This document shows positions 1 through 7,259 of a stretch of 37,146 nt of DNA, in pieces. The first letter of the stretch is position 1; every line of letters starts with the position of its first letter. The DNA lies in NCBI GenBank assembly GCA_020073285.1, contig JAIQFM010000020.1, positions 1-37,146 of the forward strand. Direction: 5' to 3'. A model generated the notes under the pieces. It was not told the origin of the DNA. It was given only the letters and a program-made list of their open reading frames with translations, and searched no databases. This DNA comes from Terriglobia bacterium. GTDB taxonomy: Bacteria > Acidobacteriota > Terriglobia > Terriglobales > Acidobacteriaceae. The position numbers were made by a program, and so were the translations under genes.

Positions 1-2
1 CG

Positions 3-947
3 CGGGCGATGGCTGCCGCAGCGGCCGCCGCCGTGAAGGCTCCTGTCCGGCCCAGGCCGGTACCGGTGCCAGATCCGGATGAGGATGGTGGCGACAACCG
101 GCCCACGGCTTTTACGGAACGTGAAGCGGTGTTGGCCAGCATGGCGGCGCAACGGCCATCGCCGTGGAGGCTGAGAACTACCGGCGGCGTCATCCTGGTA
201 GCGGTGCTGGTGGTGGGCGGATGGCAGGTGTGGCGGGCGGTCGGCCCTGCCCAGGGCACGCCCATGGACAGCGAGTTCAAGCAAGCCAAGGCTGCCGCGA
301 CGCCGTCCACCAATACGGCTGCGCCCACGGTTGCGGCGAACACGACGGCGGCGCCCATTCCGGCGAACGCCGTGCCGCCGACGGCAAAGCCATTAGCGTC
401 ACAGCCTAGCGGCACTGTCACCAAGGCAGCGCCCGCCGGCGTCGTTCCCCGACCTCCGAATGCGCCAGTGCCCGCAAAGGATACTCCAGTGGAGAAGGTC
501 GCGGAGGCGATTACGTTACCGCCGCCCGACGTTACCAACGTTACTAAGGCGACTAAGGCGGAGGCCGATGCTCCTCCGGCGATTACGATGGCGGCGCGTG
601 CGCCGAGCGAATCGGCGGCCATTACCAGGCTGCTGCACGCGCCGGTACATATGCCCACGCTGGAGGCGAAAGTTTCGCAAATCAGTGGCGGCAAGCTGAT
701 CAAGAGGTCTGATCCCACCTATCCGTCCGGCGCCATGGGTATGCACGGTGAAGTGATATTGAAGGCGACCATCAACCGCGAGGGCAAAGTGACCGCGGTG
801 CAGATCGTCAAGGGCCAGGCGTTGCTGGCGCAGGCGGCGGCCGCCGCCGTTAAGCGCTGGCGGTACGAGCCCTTCGTATTAAACGGAACACCGCTTGAAG
901 TCGAGAACACGATCACGGTCAACTTCAAGGCGCCCGCGCAACACTAA
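3..947 (+). CDS. TonB family protein, 5' end probably outside the window
   Basis: An ATG is present at position 9, but the frame stays open to the window edge, so the true start may lie upstream. Counting from that ATG, a cytoplasmic N-terminus of about 55 residues rich in Ala and Pro is followed by one membrane helix (about 58-76, rich in Val, Leu and Gly). A long Pro/Ala/Thr linker follows (about 80-215), and the last 80 residues form a TonB C-terminal fold with the motif GEVILKATINREGKV and the typical AVKRWRYEPF. This is the TonB layout: an inner-membrane anchor, a periplasm-spanning linker and a domain that contacts outer-membrane receptors or acts as a generic periplasmic protein-binding module. 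No exbB or exbD is visible. Acidobacteria carry many such paralogues, often fused to other N-terminal domains, so a role in iron or nutrient uptake is only inferred. Confidence 0.8.
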   Translation, partial: RAMAAAAAAAVKAPVRPRPVPVPDPDEDGGDNRPTAFTEREAVLASMAAQRPSPWRLRTTGGVILVAVLVVGGWQVWRAVGPAQGTPMDSEFKQAKAAATPSTNTAAPTVAANTTAAPIPANAVPPTAKPLASQPSGTVTKAAPAGVVPRPPNAPVPAKDTPVEKVAEAITLPPPDVTNVTKATKAEADAPPAITMAARAPSESAAITRLLHAPVHMPTLEAKVSQISGGKLIKRSDPTYPSGAMGMHGEVILKATINREGKVTAVQIVKGQALLAQAAAAAVKRWRYEPFVLNGTPLEVENTITVNFKAPAQH

Positions 948-1046
948 GTGTCGCCTCCGTTTTAGACTTGCGCCCGCCATTGTCCTGGATGCACAATTAA
1001 GTCCAGCGGCTTCAACAACCCCGTAGGTCGGGCCAGCAACCGGGCA

Positions 1047-2240
1047 GTGGATCTACTGGAGCCGAAGGATGCTTTCAACATCCCCGTTCCGCGCGATCAA
1101 CGCGCGGTACTGAAAGCGAGTTCAAAAGTGGCAACAGCAATTGCTTCCAGTTGCAGGCTGGACAACTATCTTGTCCTGCCCGATATGTCGATGAACGAGC
1201 GCATCGCCGCCGCCAAGCGCGAGCTGGGCGAGGACTGCGTCGTTCTGGGACATCACTACCAGCGCGACGAGGTGATCCGGTTCGCGGACCACACCGGCGA
1301 TTCCTACAAACTTTCCAAGATGGCGGCGCAAGCGCGCGGCCAGTACATCGTTTTCTGCGGCGTGCACTTCATGGCGGAAAGCGCCGACGTGCTCAGCCGT
1401 CCCGACCAGGTGGTGGTGTTGCCCGATTTGAACGCCGGGTGCTCCATGGCCGATATGGCCGAAATCACCCAGGTGGAAGACTGCTGGGAGCAACTGGCCG
1501 CCCTGGGCCTGACCAGCGACGCGGGCGAGGGCATGACGCCGATCACCTACATGAATTCCACGGCGGCGATCAAGGCGTTCTGCGGCGAGCGCGGCGGCGT
1601 GGTGTGCACGTCGTCGAATGCGCGCGGCGCCTTTGACTGGGGATTTGCCAGAAACGAAAAAATTCTTTTCCTGCCCGACCAGCATCTGGGCCGCAATACT
1701 GCCTACGCGATGGGAATCCCGCTCAGCGACATGGTCGTCTGGGACCCGTTCCTGCCGCAGGGCGGGCTACGCAAAGACCGGCTGCGCGCGGCCCGCGTGA
1801 TCCTGTGGAAGGGCCACTGCTCGGTGCATCAGCGCTTCCTGCCGGAGCACGTGGACAAGGTTCGCGCGAAGTATCCCGGCATCCAGGTGATCGTGCATCC
1901 AGAGTGCCGGCTGGAGGTCTGCCAGAAGGCGGACGGAATCGGCTCGACCGAAAAGCTGATCAAGCTGGTGGAGCAGGCGCCGGCGGGATCGAAATTCGCC
2001 ATCGGGACCGAAATTCACCTGATCAACCGGCTGGCCAAGCAAGTGGCGCCGGAGAAGATGGCGATCACGCTCGACGATTCCGGATGCCTGTGCACCACCA
2101 TGTTCCGCATCTCGCCGCAGCACCTGTGCTGGGCGCTGGAGAACCTGGTGGACGGCAACGTCGTGAACCGCATCCAGGTCGCGGACGAGGTGAAGCGCTG
2201 GGCGCGGGTGGCGCTGGACCGGATGCTGGAAATCCAGTAG
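1047..2240 (+). CDS. nadA: Quinolinate synthase NadA
   Basis: This enzyme condenses iminoaspartate with dihydroxyacetone phosphate to quinolinate, the second step of de novo NAD synthesis, in the cytoplasm. The protein has 397 residues with the full NadA pattern: GHHYQRDEV near residue 68, CGVHFMAES near 104, YMNSTAAIKA near 168, VCTSSNA near 186 and HPECRLEVC near 284. The three cysteines expected to hold the [4Fe-4S] cluster are C104, C187 and C287. The start is a GTG with no strong ribosome binding site, so the N-terminal 40 residues are less certain than the rest. No nadB or nadC lies next to it, and the downstream neighbour is an unrelated toxin-antitoxin-like pair. Identification is firm. 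Confidence 0.96.
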   Translation: MDLLEPKDAFNIPVPRDQRAVLKASSKVATAIASSCRLDNYLVLPDMSMNERIAAAKRELGEDCVVLGHHYQRDEVIRFADHTGDSYKLSKMAAQARGQYIVFCGVHFMAESADVLSRPDQVVVLPDLNAGCSMADMAEITQVEDCWEQLAALGLTSDAGEGMTPITYMNSTAAIKAFCGERGGVVCTSSNARGAFDWGFARNEKILFLPDQHLGRNTAYAMGIPLSDMVVWDPFLPQGGLRKDRLRAARVILWKGHCSVHQRFLPEHVDKVRAKYPGIQVIVHPECRLEVCQKADGIGSTEKLIKLVEQAPAGSKFAIGTEIHLINRLAKQVAPEKMAITLDDSGCLCTTMFRISPQHLCWALENLVDGNVVNRIQVADEVKRWARVALDRMLEIQ

Positions 2241-2290
2241 CTGACGGCTGCAGCCTCGTCTTTGCTGTAGAAACACGCTACTATCGGCAC

Positions 2291-2515
2291 ATGGCGGTGG
2301 ATTGGAAGAAACACATCGTAAGCGACCCGGAAATTCTGCGCGGCAAACCACGGCTGAAGGGGACGCGCATTCCTGTCGGGGTTGTGCTTGGGTACTTGGC
2401 GGCGGGCAAGACGGCGGAACAGATTGTCGCGGAGTTTCCCGACCTGACGGGTGAACAGATCGCGGCGTGTCTGGACTACGCCCGCGACCTGGCTGAGTTT
2501 GAGGCCGTCGTCTAA
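2291..2515 (+). CDS. DUF433 family protein, probable antitoxin partner
   Basis: A 74-residue protein with the DUF433 signature: a start like DWKKHIVSDPEILRGKPRL, then KGTRIPV, a short helix-turn-helix-like segment (LGYLAAGKTAEQIVAEFPDLT) and EQIAACLDYARD. DUF433 proteins are small winged or helix-turn-helix proteins that commonly precede a PIN-like DUF5615 gene. They are treated as the antitoxin and DNA-binding half of the pair. The stop overlaps the next start by one base (TAATG), showing translational coupling. The start ATG at 2291 is the only one that leaves just the conserved domain. The longer open frame upstream runs through nadA and is not coding. Confidence 0.85.
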   Translation: MAVDWKKHIVSDPEILRGKPRLKGTRIPVGVVLGYLAAGKTAEQIVAEFPDLTGEQIAACLDYARDLAEFEAVV

Positions 2516-2883
2516 TGGGCCTGCGGTTCCTGGCCGACCACTGCATCTCAAACCTGATTATCCAGACCCTGCGAGACAGGCGCCACGAGGTTGTGCGTTT
2601 GAGGGACTGTCTTCCCGTCGAATCGCCGGATGCCATCGTCATTGCGAAGGCTCGAGAACTCGACGCGATGTTGTTGTCGTTGAATGGCGACTTTGCCGAT
2701 ATCGTCACCTACCCACCTGAAAACTACAAAGGGATTGTCGCGCTGCAGATGCGCAATCATCCAGAAGTCCTTGGCCAACTATTGGTCCGTCTGACGGCTT
2801 ACCTGGAGCTGCATCCCACGATGGAGCATTACCAGGGAAAATTGCTCGTCGTCGAAGTTGATCGCATCCGTATTCGGGCATAA
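2515..2883 (+). CDS. DUF5615 PIN-like protein, probable toxin partner
   Basis: A 122-residue protein opening with GLRFLADHCISN, the DUF5615 pattern in which an early Asp sits where PIN-domain nucleases have a metal ligand. Further acidic residues occur in PDAIVIAKARELDAMLLSLNGDFAD (about residues 39-63), matching the second and third PIN metal-binding stretches. Family knowledge suggests a Mg-dependent RNase-like toxin inhibited by the upstream DUF433 protein. Toxicity has been shown for few members, so this remains inference. It overlaps the DUF433 stop by one base, and the two form a two-gene operon. Metal-ligand residues look present, so the module appears intact. Confidence 0.82.
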   Translation: MGLRFLADHCISNLIIQTLRDRRHEVVRLRDCLPVESPDAIVIAKARELDAMLLSLNGDFADIVTYPPENYKGIVALQMRNHPEVLGQLLVRLTAYLELHPTMEHYQGKLLVVEVDRIRIRA

Positions 2884-2902
2884 GCGGCGTGCCCGTGAAG
2901 TA

Positions 2903-2917
2903 CCCGCCTAAGGCGGG
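2903..2917 (+). terminator. Short GC hairpin after the toxin-antitoxin pair
   Basis: Six base pairs (CCCGCC and GGCGGG) around a three-base loop, 19 bases after the DUF5615 stop. There is no T-run, so it may be a weak or Rho-assisted terminator or simply chance. Confidence 0.3.
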
Positions 2918-3004
2918 CCGATATGGGGTACCAGGCACCCACATTAACAGTAAGGACAGAAAGAAAGTCGGCAAGGGTGGGCCGCCCCGCCAGGAGAAAA
3001 GAAG

Positions 3005-3907
3005 TTGCCGCTGTTTAAGTACATGTCGGTCGAAGCGGCTGCTCTATTTGCAAGAACACAGAGGGTGCGATTCACTCAGCCGTTCGAGCTTAACGATCCA
3101 TTCGAGTTTCGCCCCATGCTTGATTTTGAGGGGACGGCGGATGATTTTCGGGACATCATCGACGCCAAGATCAACGAGAGGTTCGGCACGGTGGACGGGG
3201 TTCTTGCGATGATCGAAGAGCAGATGTCTACTGATCCCACCTTTCCGAAATTCCCAATTCAGATATTTCGGACAGTGCTTGAAGGTAATCCAGCGATGAG
3301 GCAGCAACTCATGGAAGAAATGAAACGGCACAAAGCTGAATTGATTGAGAGTATTCGGATCGCCGGTTTACTGGAGGGTCAATGGGAGAAATTTCGTCAA
3401 GCTGCGGGGGAGGCGGTCGGCATCTTCAGTTTGACTGAAGATCCTGCAAACACTTTGATGTGGAGCCATTACGGAAGTCAACACTGCGGTGTGGCGGTCG
3501 AATTTGACGAGGCTCATCCATGGTTTCATCAGAGAGTCACTACCAACGACGATCTGCGGCACTTGGTGCAAGTCTGCTACGTTGAAAATACTCCGCCTCG
3601 AAGGTGGACGCAGGTGAACGGAGTTGACATGCTTTACACGAAGAATGCTGCGTGGGCATATGAGCGTGAATGGAGGATAATCCGACCGCTCAAAGATGGC
3701 ACACAGGCTCGTCCCGGTATTTTCTGCTTTGATGTCCCGCACGATGTAGTGCGGAGCATCATTTTCGGCTGTCGTGCGACCCCGGAACTAGAACGAGACA
3801 TTCGGGCGTTGGTAGCTGCCAATCCGCGTCTTAGTCACATGCGATTCAAACGAGCAAAGTTAGCAGGCGGGAAAATTGAAATCGTGGACTGCGATGCACG
3901 ACTCTAA
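3005..3907 (+). CDS. DUF2971 family protein
   Basis: A 300-residue protein starting LFKYMSVEAAALF and containing FELNDPFEFRP (about residues 29-39) and MWSHYGSQHCGVAVEFD (about 152-168), the two hallmark segments of DUF2971. It ends with a block like AWAYEREWRII followed by a beta-rich stretch. The function of the family is unknown. Members are scattered, often in defence or mobile regions, and some authors suspect a nucleic-acid or ADP-ribose role. The start is TTG, supported by AGGAG at 2992-2996 eight bases upstream. The ATG seven codons later has no such site. By eye its GC is close to half, clearly lower than the neighbours, which suggests horizontal transfer. A strong terminator follows directly. 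Confidence 0.85.
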   Translation: MPLFKYMSVEAAALFARTQRVRFTQPFELNDPFEFRPMLDFEGTADDFRDIIDAKINERFGTVDGVLAMIEEQMSTDPTFPKFPIQIFRTVLEGNPAMRQQLMEEMKRHKAELIESIRIAGLLEGQWEKFRQAAGEAVGIFSLTEDPANTLMWSHYGSQHCGVAVEFDEAHPWFHQRVTTNDDLRHLVQVCYVENTPPRRWTQVNGVDMLYTKNAAWAYEREWRIIRPLKDGTQARPGIFCFDVPHDVVRSIIFGCRATPELERDIRALVAANPRLSHMRFKRAKLAGGKIEIVDCDARL

Positions 3908-3914
3908 GAACAAG

Positions 3915-3935
3915 GCCCGGCCACTGTGGCCGGGC
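3915..3935 (+). terminator. Strong hairpin terminator after the DUF2971 gene
   Basis: Nine perfect base pairs (GCCCGGCCA and TGGCCGGGC) around the loop CTG, seven bases past the stop codon, then AT-rich sequence. It can also act on the convergent aminotransferase transcript. Confidence 0.75.
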
Positions 3936-3936
3936 T

Positions 3937-3976
3937 AATTCGTCAATTCTCAAATTCTGCAATTCTTCAATTTCCC
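3937..3976. repeat. Degenerate 8-nt tandem repeat between convergent genes
   Basis: Five consecutive 8-mers fill the gap up to the aminotransferase stop: AATTCGTC, AATTCTCA, AATTCTGC, AATTCTTC, AATTTCCC. The period is exact, with substitutions only in the last four positions. It is one of several short-period arrays at gene borders in this window, each with its own unit. Confidence 0.8.
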
Positions 3977-5350
3977 TCACGCGCCTTTGCCGCGCTGGTC
4001 GGAGCTTTTTTCCGCCGCGCGGATGCACTCTTCCAGGATGTCGAGCCCGATATCGGCCTGCTCCCGAGTGATGATGAGCGGCGGGCAGATGCGCACCGAG
4101 TTTTCACCCGCGCCCAGGAACAGGCAGCCGCGCGCAAAGGCCATTTCCACGACCTTATCGCGAGCCGGTCCAGCGGGCGCCTTGCTCTGCTTATCGGTGA
4201 CCAGTTCCACGCCGATCATCAGGCCGCGACCGCGCACGTCGCCGACCAGTTCGTACTTCTGCGGCCACGCGCTGATGCGCTGCATGATGTGGCGGCCGAT
4301 GGTGTCGGCATTGGCGATGGCCTCGCGCTCCAGCACATCTATAGTGGCCAGCGCGGCGGCGATGCAAACCGGATTGCCGCCGAAGGTGGAGGCATGCGAG
4401 CCGGGCACCCAGTCCATGATGTCCTTCTTCGTCATCATCACGCTGAGCGGCATGCCGGAGGCGATGCCCTTGGCAATGCAGACGATGTCAGGCTCAACCC
4501 CGGCGTGCTGGATGGCCCACCATTTACCGCTGCGTCCGGAGCCGCACTGCACTTCGTCGGCGACCAACAAGATGCCGTGCTGATCGCAGATGCGCCGCAA
4601 TTCCACGAGGAATTCCGGCGGCGCGACGATGTATCCGCCTTCGCCCTGGATGGGCTCGACGAAAATGGCCGCCACTTCCTCCGGCGGAAGCGTGGTTTTC
4701 AATACTTTCTGCTCGATGAAGCGCGCGCAATCAACCGCGTACTCCACCGGGTCCGTGCCTTGGGGCCGGCGGTAGACATTCGGATAGGGAACGTGGGTGA
4801 CGCCGGGCATGAGCGGGAAGAAGCGGCGCCGTTGCTGCACTTTGGACGCGGTCAGCGACAGCGCTCCCATGGTGCGGCCGTGGAAGGCGCCGTAGAAGGC
4901 GATGATGTTCTGCCGCTTCGTGTGATACCGCGACAGCTTGATGGCTGCCTCGACCGCCTCCGCGCCGGAGTTGCCGTAGTAGAAGCGGTGCGGGCCTTTC
5001 ATAGGCGCAACTGCCGAAAGTCGCTCGGCGAGCGTGATCATGTTTTCGTAATAAAAATCCGTGCCCGACATGTGAATCAATTCCGCCGCCTGCTTCTGGA
5101 TGGCAGCGACCACCTCGGGATGGCAGTGACCGGTGGAGACAACGGCGATGCCGGCGGAAAAGTCCAGGAACTGGTTGCCGTCAACGTCCTCGACGACAAC
5201 GCCGCGGCCGCGCTTGGCGACCAGGGGATAAGAACGCGTGTAGGAGGGGGAAACGTACGTCTTGTCGCCTTCCAACACCCGGCGGGCATTGGGACCGGGC
5301 AGTTCGGTGCGAATATGAGGTCCGGCTAAGATCGTAACTGTGCTTGGCAT
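3977..5350 (-). CDS. Class III PLP-dependent aminotransferase (4-aminobutyrate or related)
   Basis: A cytoplasmic enzyme of 457 residues that transfers an amino group, probably from an omega-amino acid such as 4-aminobutyrate, to a keto acid. Visible family features are YGNSGAEAVEAAIKLS (about 125-140), FHGRTMGALS (about 156-165), VEPIQGEGGY (about 231-240), LLVADEVQCGSGRSGKWW with the PLP-ring Asp D265, IAKGIASGMPLS with the Schiff-base Lys K294, and TFGGNPVC. The ATG at 5350 has GGAGGAAT directly upstream. A frame extension to 5494 exists but includes the leader and a repeat array, so I reject it. The archaeal/GabT-like subgroup fits better than acetylornithine aminotransferase (about 400 residues). 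The exact substrate is open; the group also includes amino-acid racemases. It is divergent from an EamA exporter. Confidence 0.88.
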   Translation of the reverse strand: MPSTVTILAGPHIRTELPGPNARRVLEGDKTYVSPSYTRSYPLVAKRGRGVVVEDVDGNQFLDFSAGIAVVSTGHCHPEVVAAIQKQAAELIHMSGTDFYYENMITLAERLSAVAPMKGPHRFYYGNSGAEAVEAAIKLSRYHTKRQNIIAFYGAFHGRTMGALSLTASKVQQRRRFFPLMPGVTHVPYPNVYRRPQGTDPVEYAVDCARFIEQKVLKTTLPPEEVAAIFVEPIQGEGGYIVAPPEFLVELRRICDQHGILLVADEVQCGSGRSGKWWAIQHAGVEPDIVCIAKGIASGMPLSVMMTKKDIMDWVPGSHASTFGGNPVCIAAALATIDVLEREAIANADTIGRHIMQRISAWPQKYELVGDVRGRGLMIGVELVTDKQSKAPAGPARDKVVEMAFARGCLFLGAGENSVRICPPLIITREQADIGLDILEECIRAAEKSSDQRGKGA

Positions 5351-5363
5351 GATTCCTCCGAAA

Positions 5364-5391
5364 GTACCGTGTACCTGGTACCGAGCACCGA
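5364..5391. repeat. Degenerate 7-nt tandem repeat in the aminotransferase leader
   Basis: Four 7-mers in a row on the plus strand: GTACCGT, GTACCTG, GTACCGA, GCACCGA. They lie directly upstream of the aminotransferase ribosome binding site. Confidence 0.7.
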
Positions 5392-5480
5392 GCTGAACGG
5401 CACTGGTATAAGGCGGTGGTAGCGTCCGAACCTGCAGACCAGCTCCGCAGGTCGGAGGACGGAGAACGAAGGAAAGTCGC

Positions 5481-5618
5481 TTAGTCGCCGCCAAACAAAT
5501 TGGGGCGGGAGTTAGAGGGAACCAGGTTCAGCCCGGTGCGTGGTCGGGTCAGGTTGAGGCGCAAACCGCACGGCGGGGCAGCCTCGATCTTGCCGCGATG
5601 CTTGGCGTGGCGGGACAT
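5481..5618 (-). CDS. Possible 45-residue basic peptide
   Basis: A short frame of 46 codons starting MSRHAKHRGK and ending RPNLFGGD, rich in Arg, Asn and Pro, with no hydrophobic segment. It is listed because a consensus TATAAT box sits 16 bases upstream of its ATG on the same strand. The ribosome binding site is weak (GCGGGAA). It would be cotranscribed with the aminotransferase. I do not recognise it, and it could equally be untranslated leader. Confidence 0.3.
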   Translation of the reverse strand: MSRHAKHRGKIEAAPPCGLRLNLTRPRTGLNLVPSNSRPNLFGGD

Positions 5619-5633
5619 ACAATTCCCGCTGTC

Positions 5634-5662
5634 ATTATAGACCCGGGGCTGCTGTGGCGTAA
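5634..5662 (-). promoter_or_regulatory. Candidate promoter for the aminotransferase leader
   Basis: On the minus strand a perfect TATAAT (plus-strand 5634-5639) is preceded by a 17-base spacer and TTACGC, a weak -35. Such a -10 is conspicuous in this GC-rich sequence. The -35 overlaps the first of three GTTACG-type half-sites. Confidence 0.5.
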
Positions 5663-5715
5663 CCCCTCAGGGTAGGAGCGGCGGGGTTACGAAAGTGACG
5701 ATCTGGTATCGTAAC
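5658..5715. promoter_or_regulatory. Three GTTACG half-sites between divergent aminotransferase and EamA genes
   Basis: CGTAACCCC at 5658-5666 pairs perfectly with GGGGTTACG at 5683-5691. GTTACGA at 5686-5692 pairs in turn with TCGTAAC at 5709-5715. The alternating orientation is typical of an operator array or nested hairpins. The regulator is unknown. Confidence 0.45.
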
Positions 5716-5729
5716 TTTTTCGCCCCATC

Positions 5730-6698
5730 ATGCCGCACGAGCGCCAGCACCGCCTCCGAGTCGCCTTGGCGTTTGCGCTGGTGTACGTGTTTTGGGGCTC
5801 GACGTACCTGGGCATCGGCATCGCCGTGGAGCATATACCGCCGCTGCTGATGACCGGCACGCGCTTCCTGATTGCCGGCCTGCTGATGCTCGCCTGGTGC
5901 GCGTTTACGGGCCGAAAAATCCGGGTGACGCTATCCGAAGTGGTGCGGCTGGGCATCATTGGCGCGCTGTTGCTCTCGGTGGCCAATCCTGTCCTGGCGC
6001 GCGCCGAAGAGATCGTGCCCACCGGCTTGGCGGCGCTGATCGTTTCCATGACGCCGCTGTGGTTTCTACTGATTGACACCTGGATGTTCCGGGGCGACCA
6101 CGTTTCTCGCCGTGGGACGATCGGCCTGCTCCTGGGGATTGCCGGGATTGTGGTGTTGCTGTGGCCCAAGTTGCGCGATATGTCGTCCAGCCCCCTGGAC
6201 CGGCGCGTGCTGCTGGCGGCGCTGACCTTGCCGCTGGCCTCGTTTGCTTGGGCGCTGGGCTCGGCGCTGTCGAAGCGGTGGCAGGAGGGGATTGACGCCT
6301 TCGCCGCTACGGGTTGGCAGATGGCCATTGCCGGCGGGCTGAATCTCTGCCTGGCGCTGGCCTTGGGTGATCCGGCGCGAGCGCACTGGACGCGGGCGGG
6401 CATCGGAGCCATTGCCTACCTGATTGTGTTCGGCTCGTGGGTGGGATACAGCGCCTACATTTGGCTGCTGCAGAACGTCCCCATGCCGAAGGTGGCGACG
6501 TATGCCTACGTTAATCCCGTGGTGGCGGTGTTTCTGGGTTGGCTGGTGTTGCGCGAAACGGTGGACCGTTACATCTTGGCTGGGTCGGTGATCATCGTGG
6601 GCGCGGTGGCGCTGGTCACCAGCGCGAAGGTGAAGTCGAAGGCTGGGCTTGATGTCCCCGCAACCGAGCTGCCGGTCGTGGAAGGCACCGGAGACTGA
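5730..6698 (+). CDS. EamA family drug/metabolite exporter
   Basis: A 322-residue inner-membrane protein with ten hydrophobic segments in two five-helix halves, the two EamA repeats. The first half begins VALAFALVYVFWGSTYLGIGIAVE, with the family's FWGSTY motif, followed by TGTRFLIAGLLML. The second half includes SWVGYSAYIWLLQN and YAYVNPVVAVFLGWLVLRE, both typical. The family exports amino acids, purines or drugs; RhtA/YdcZ-type members export threonine or homoserine. The divergent aminotransferase hints at an amino-acid substrate, by inference only. No clear ribosome binding site precedes the ATG. The stop lies inside a duplicated 14-mer. Confidence 0.9.
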   Translation: MPHERQHRLRVALAFALVYVFWGSTYLGIGIAVEHIPPLLMTGTRFLIAGLLMLAWCAFTGRKIRVTLSEVVRLGIIGALLLSVANPVLARAEEIVPTGLAALIVSMTPLWFLLIDTWMFRGDHVSRRGTIGLLLGIAGIVVLLWPKLRDMSSSPLDRRVLLAALTLPLASFAWALGSALSKRWQEGIDAFAATGWQMAIAGGLNLCLALALGDPARAHWTRAGIGAIAYLIVFGSWVGYSAYIWLLQNVPMPKVATYAYVNPVVAVFLGWLVLRETVDRYILAGSVIIVGAVALVTSAKVKSKAGLDVPATELPVVEGTGD

Positions 6699-6713
6699 CC
6701 ACCGGAGACTGAC
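6686..6713. repeat. Exact 14-bp duplication across the EamA stop codon
   Basis: CACCGGAGACTGAC occurs twice back to back (6686-6699 and 6700-6713). The first copy carries the TGA stop. Each copy is itself two 7-mers. Confidence 0.8.
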
Positions 6714-6875
6714 CCTTCCCGATTGGCATCGCTGTGTAGTACTAAAGTAATGCCCGTACCCAGGTTGTTAGCTTGCTGCGGGCTGACCCGTTTGATACCT
6801 TCCAGTCTAGTCACCCAGGATAGTCGCCGCAGGGTGTGCAGTTACGCGTTGGCGCGCGAGGCCAGACAGCCGACT

Positions 6876-7259
6876 ATGCCTCAACAAATCGCACTCGTGG
6901 TAGACGATTCCATGCTCATCCGGCATACGGTCAGCCGCTTCCTGGAGCAGCGGGGGTTCGCGGTGACGTCGGCGACCAATGGCTTGGAGGCAATGCAGAT
7001 TCTCGACGACCTCCTGCCCGACCTCATCGTCACCGACCTGATGATGCCCAAGATGACAGGCAGCGAACTGATTACCGCGGTCAAGAAGAATCCCGTGACG
7101 GCACGCGTTCCGCTCGTGGTGCTGGCGGGCCGGAGCAGCGCCCGCGACATGAAGCCGGAAGGCCGTGCCGATTACGTGATCTACAAGGACATTGACATCG
7201 AAGAGCAGCTCGCCAAGGGGCTGACGGTCACGCTCGGCCAATCCGCGAGTATGGGTTAG
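6876..7259 (+). CDS. Stand-alone response-regulator receiver domain
   Basis: A CheY-like single-domain protein of 127 residues. It has the acidic pair D10-D11 (VVDDS), the phospho-acceptor D54 (LIVTDLMMPKMTG) and the conserved Lys K104 (VIYKD). The usual switch Thr/Ser of strand 4 is replaced by Ala (VVLAG, A84), so signalling to partners may differ from CheY. The ATG at 6876 starts exactly at the domain. A longer frame from 6723 adds unlikely sequence. There is no output domain and no histidine kinase nearby, so its partner is unknown. Its stop abuts the convergent tsaD stop with no gap. Confidence 0.88.
   Translation: MPQQIALVVDDSMLIRHTVSRFLEQRGFAVTSATNGLEAMQILDDLLPDLIVTDLMMPKMTGSELITAVKKNPVTARVPLVVLAGRSSARDMKPEGRADYVIYKDIDIEEQLAKGLTVTLGQSASMG

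Noticed and set aside
1767-2708. Long minus-strand open frame antisense to nadA and the DUF433/DUF5615 genes
   Set aside because: Composition-driven shadow: Arg/Pro/Gln-rich translation with no domain, no ribosome binding site, and well-identified genes on the other strand.
3926-5329. 467-codon plus-strand frame opposite the aminotransferase
   Set aside because: The aminotransferase is certain on the minus strand; the plus-strand translation is His/Ala/Arg-rich without features, typical of antisense frames in GC-rich DNA.
6723-6740. Sigma-54 promoter (TGGCA followed by GT)
   Set aside because: The -12 GC element is missing at the correct spacing, so only half the consensus is present.
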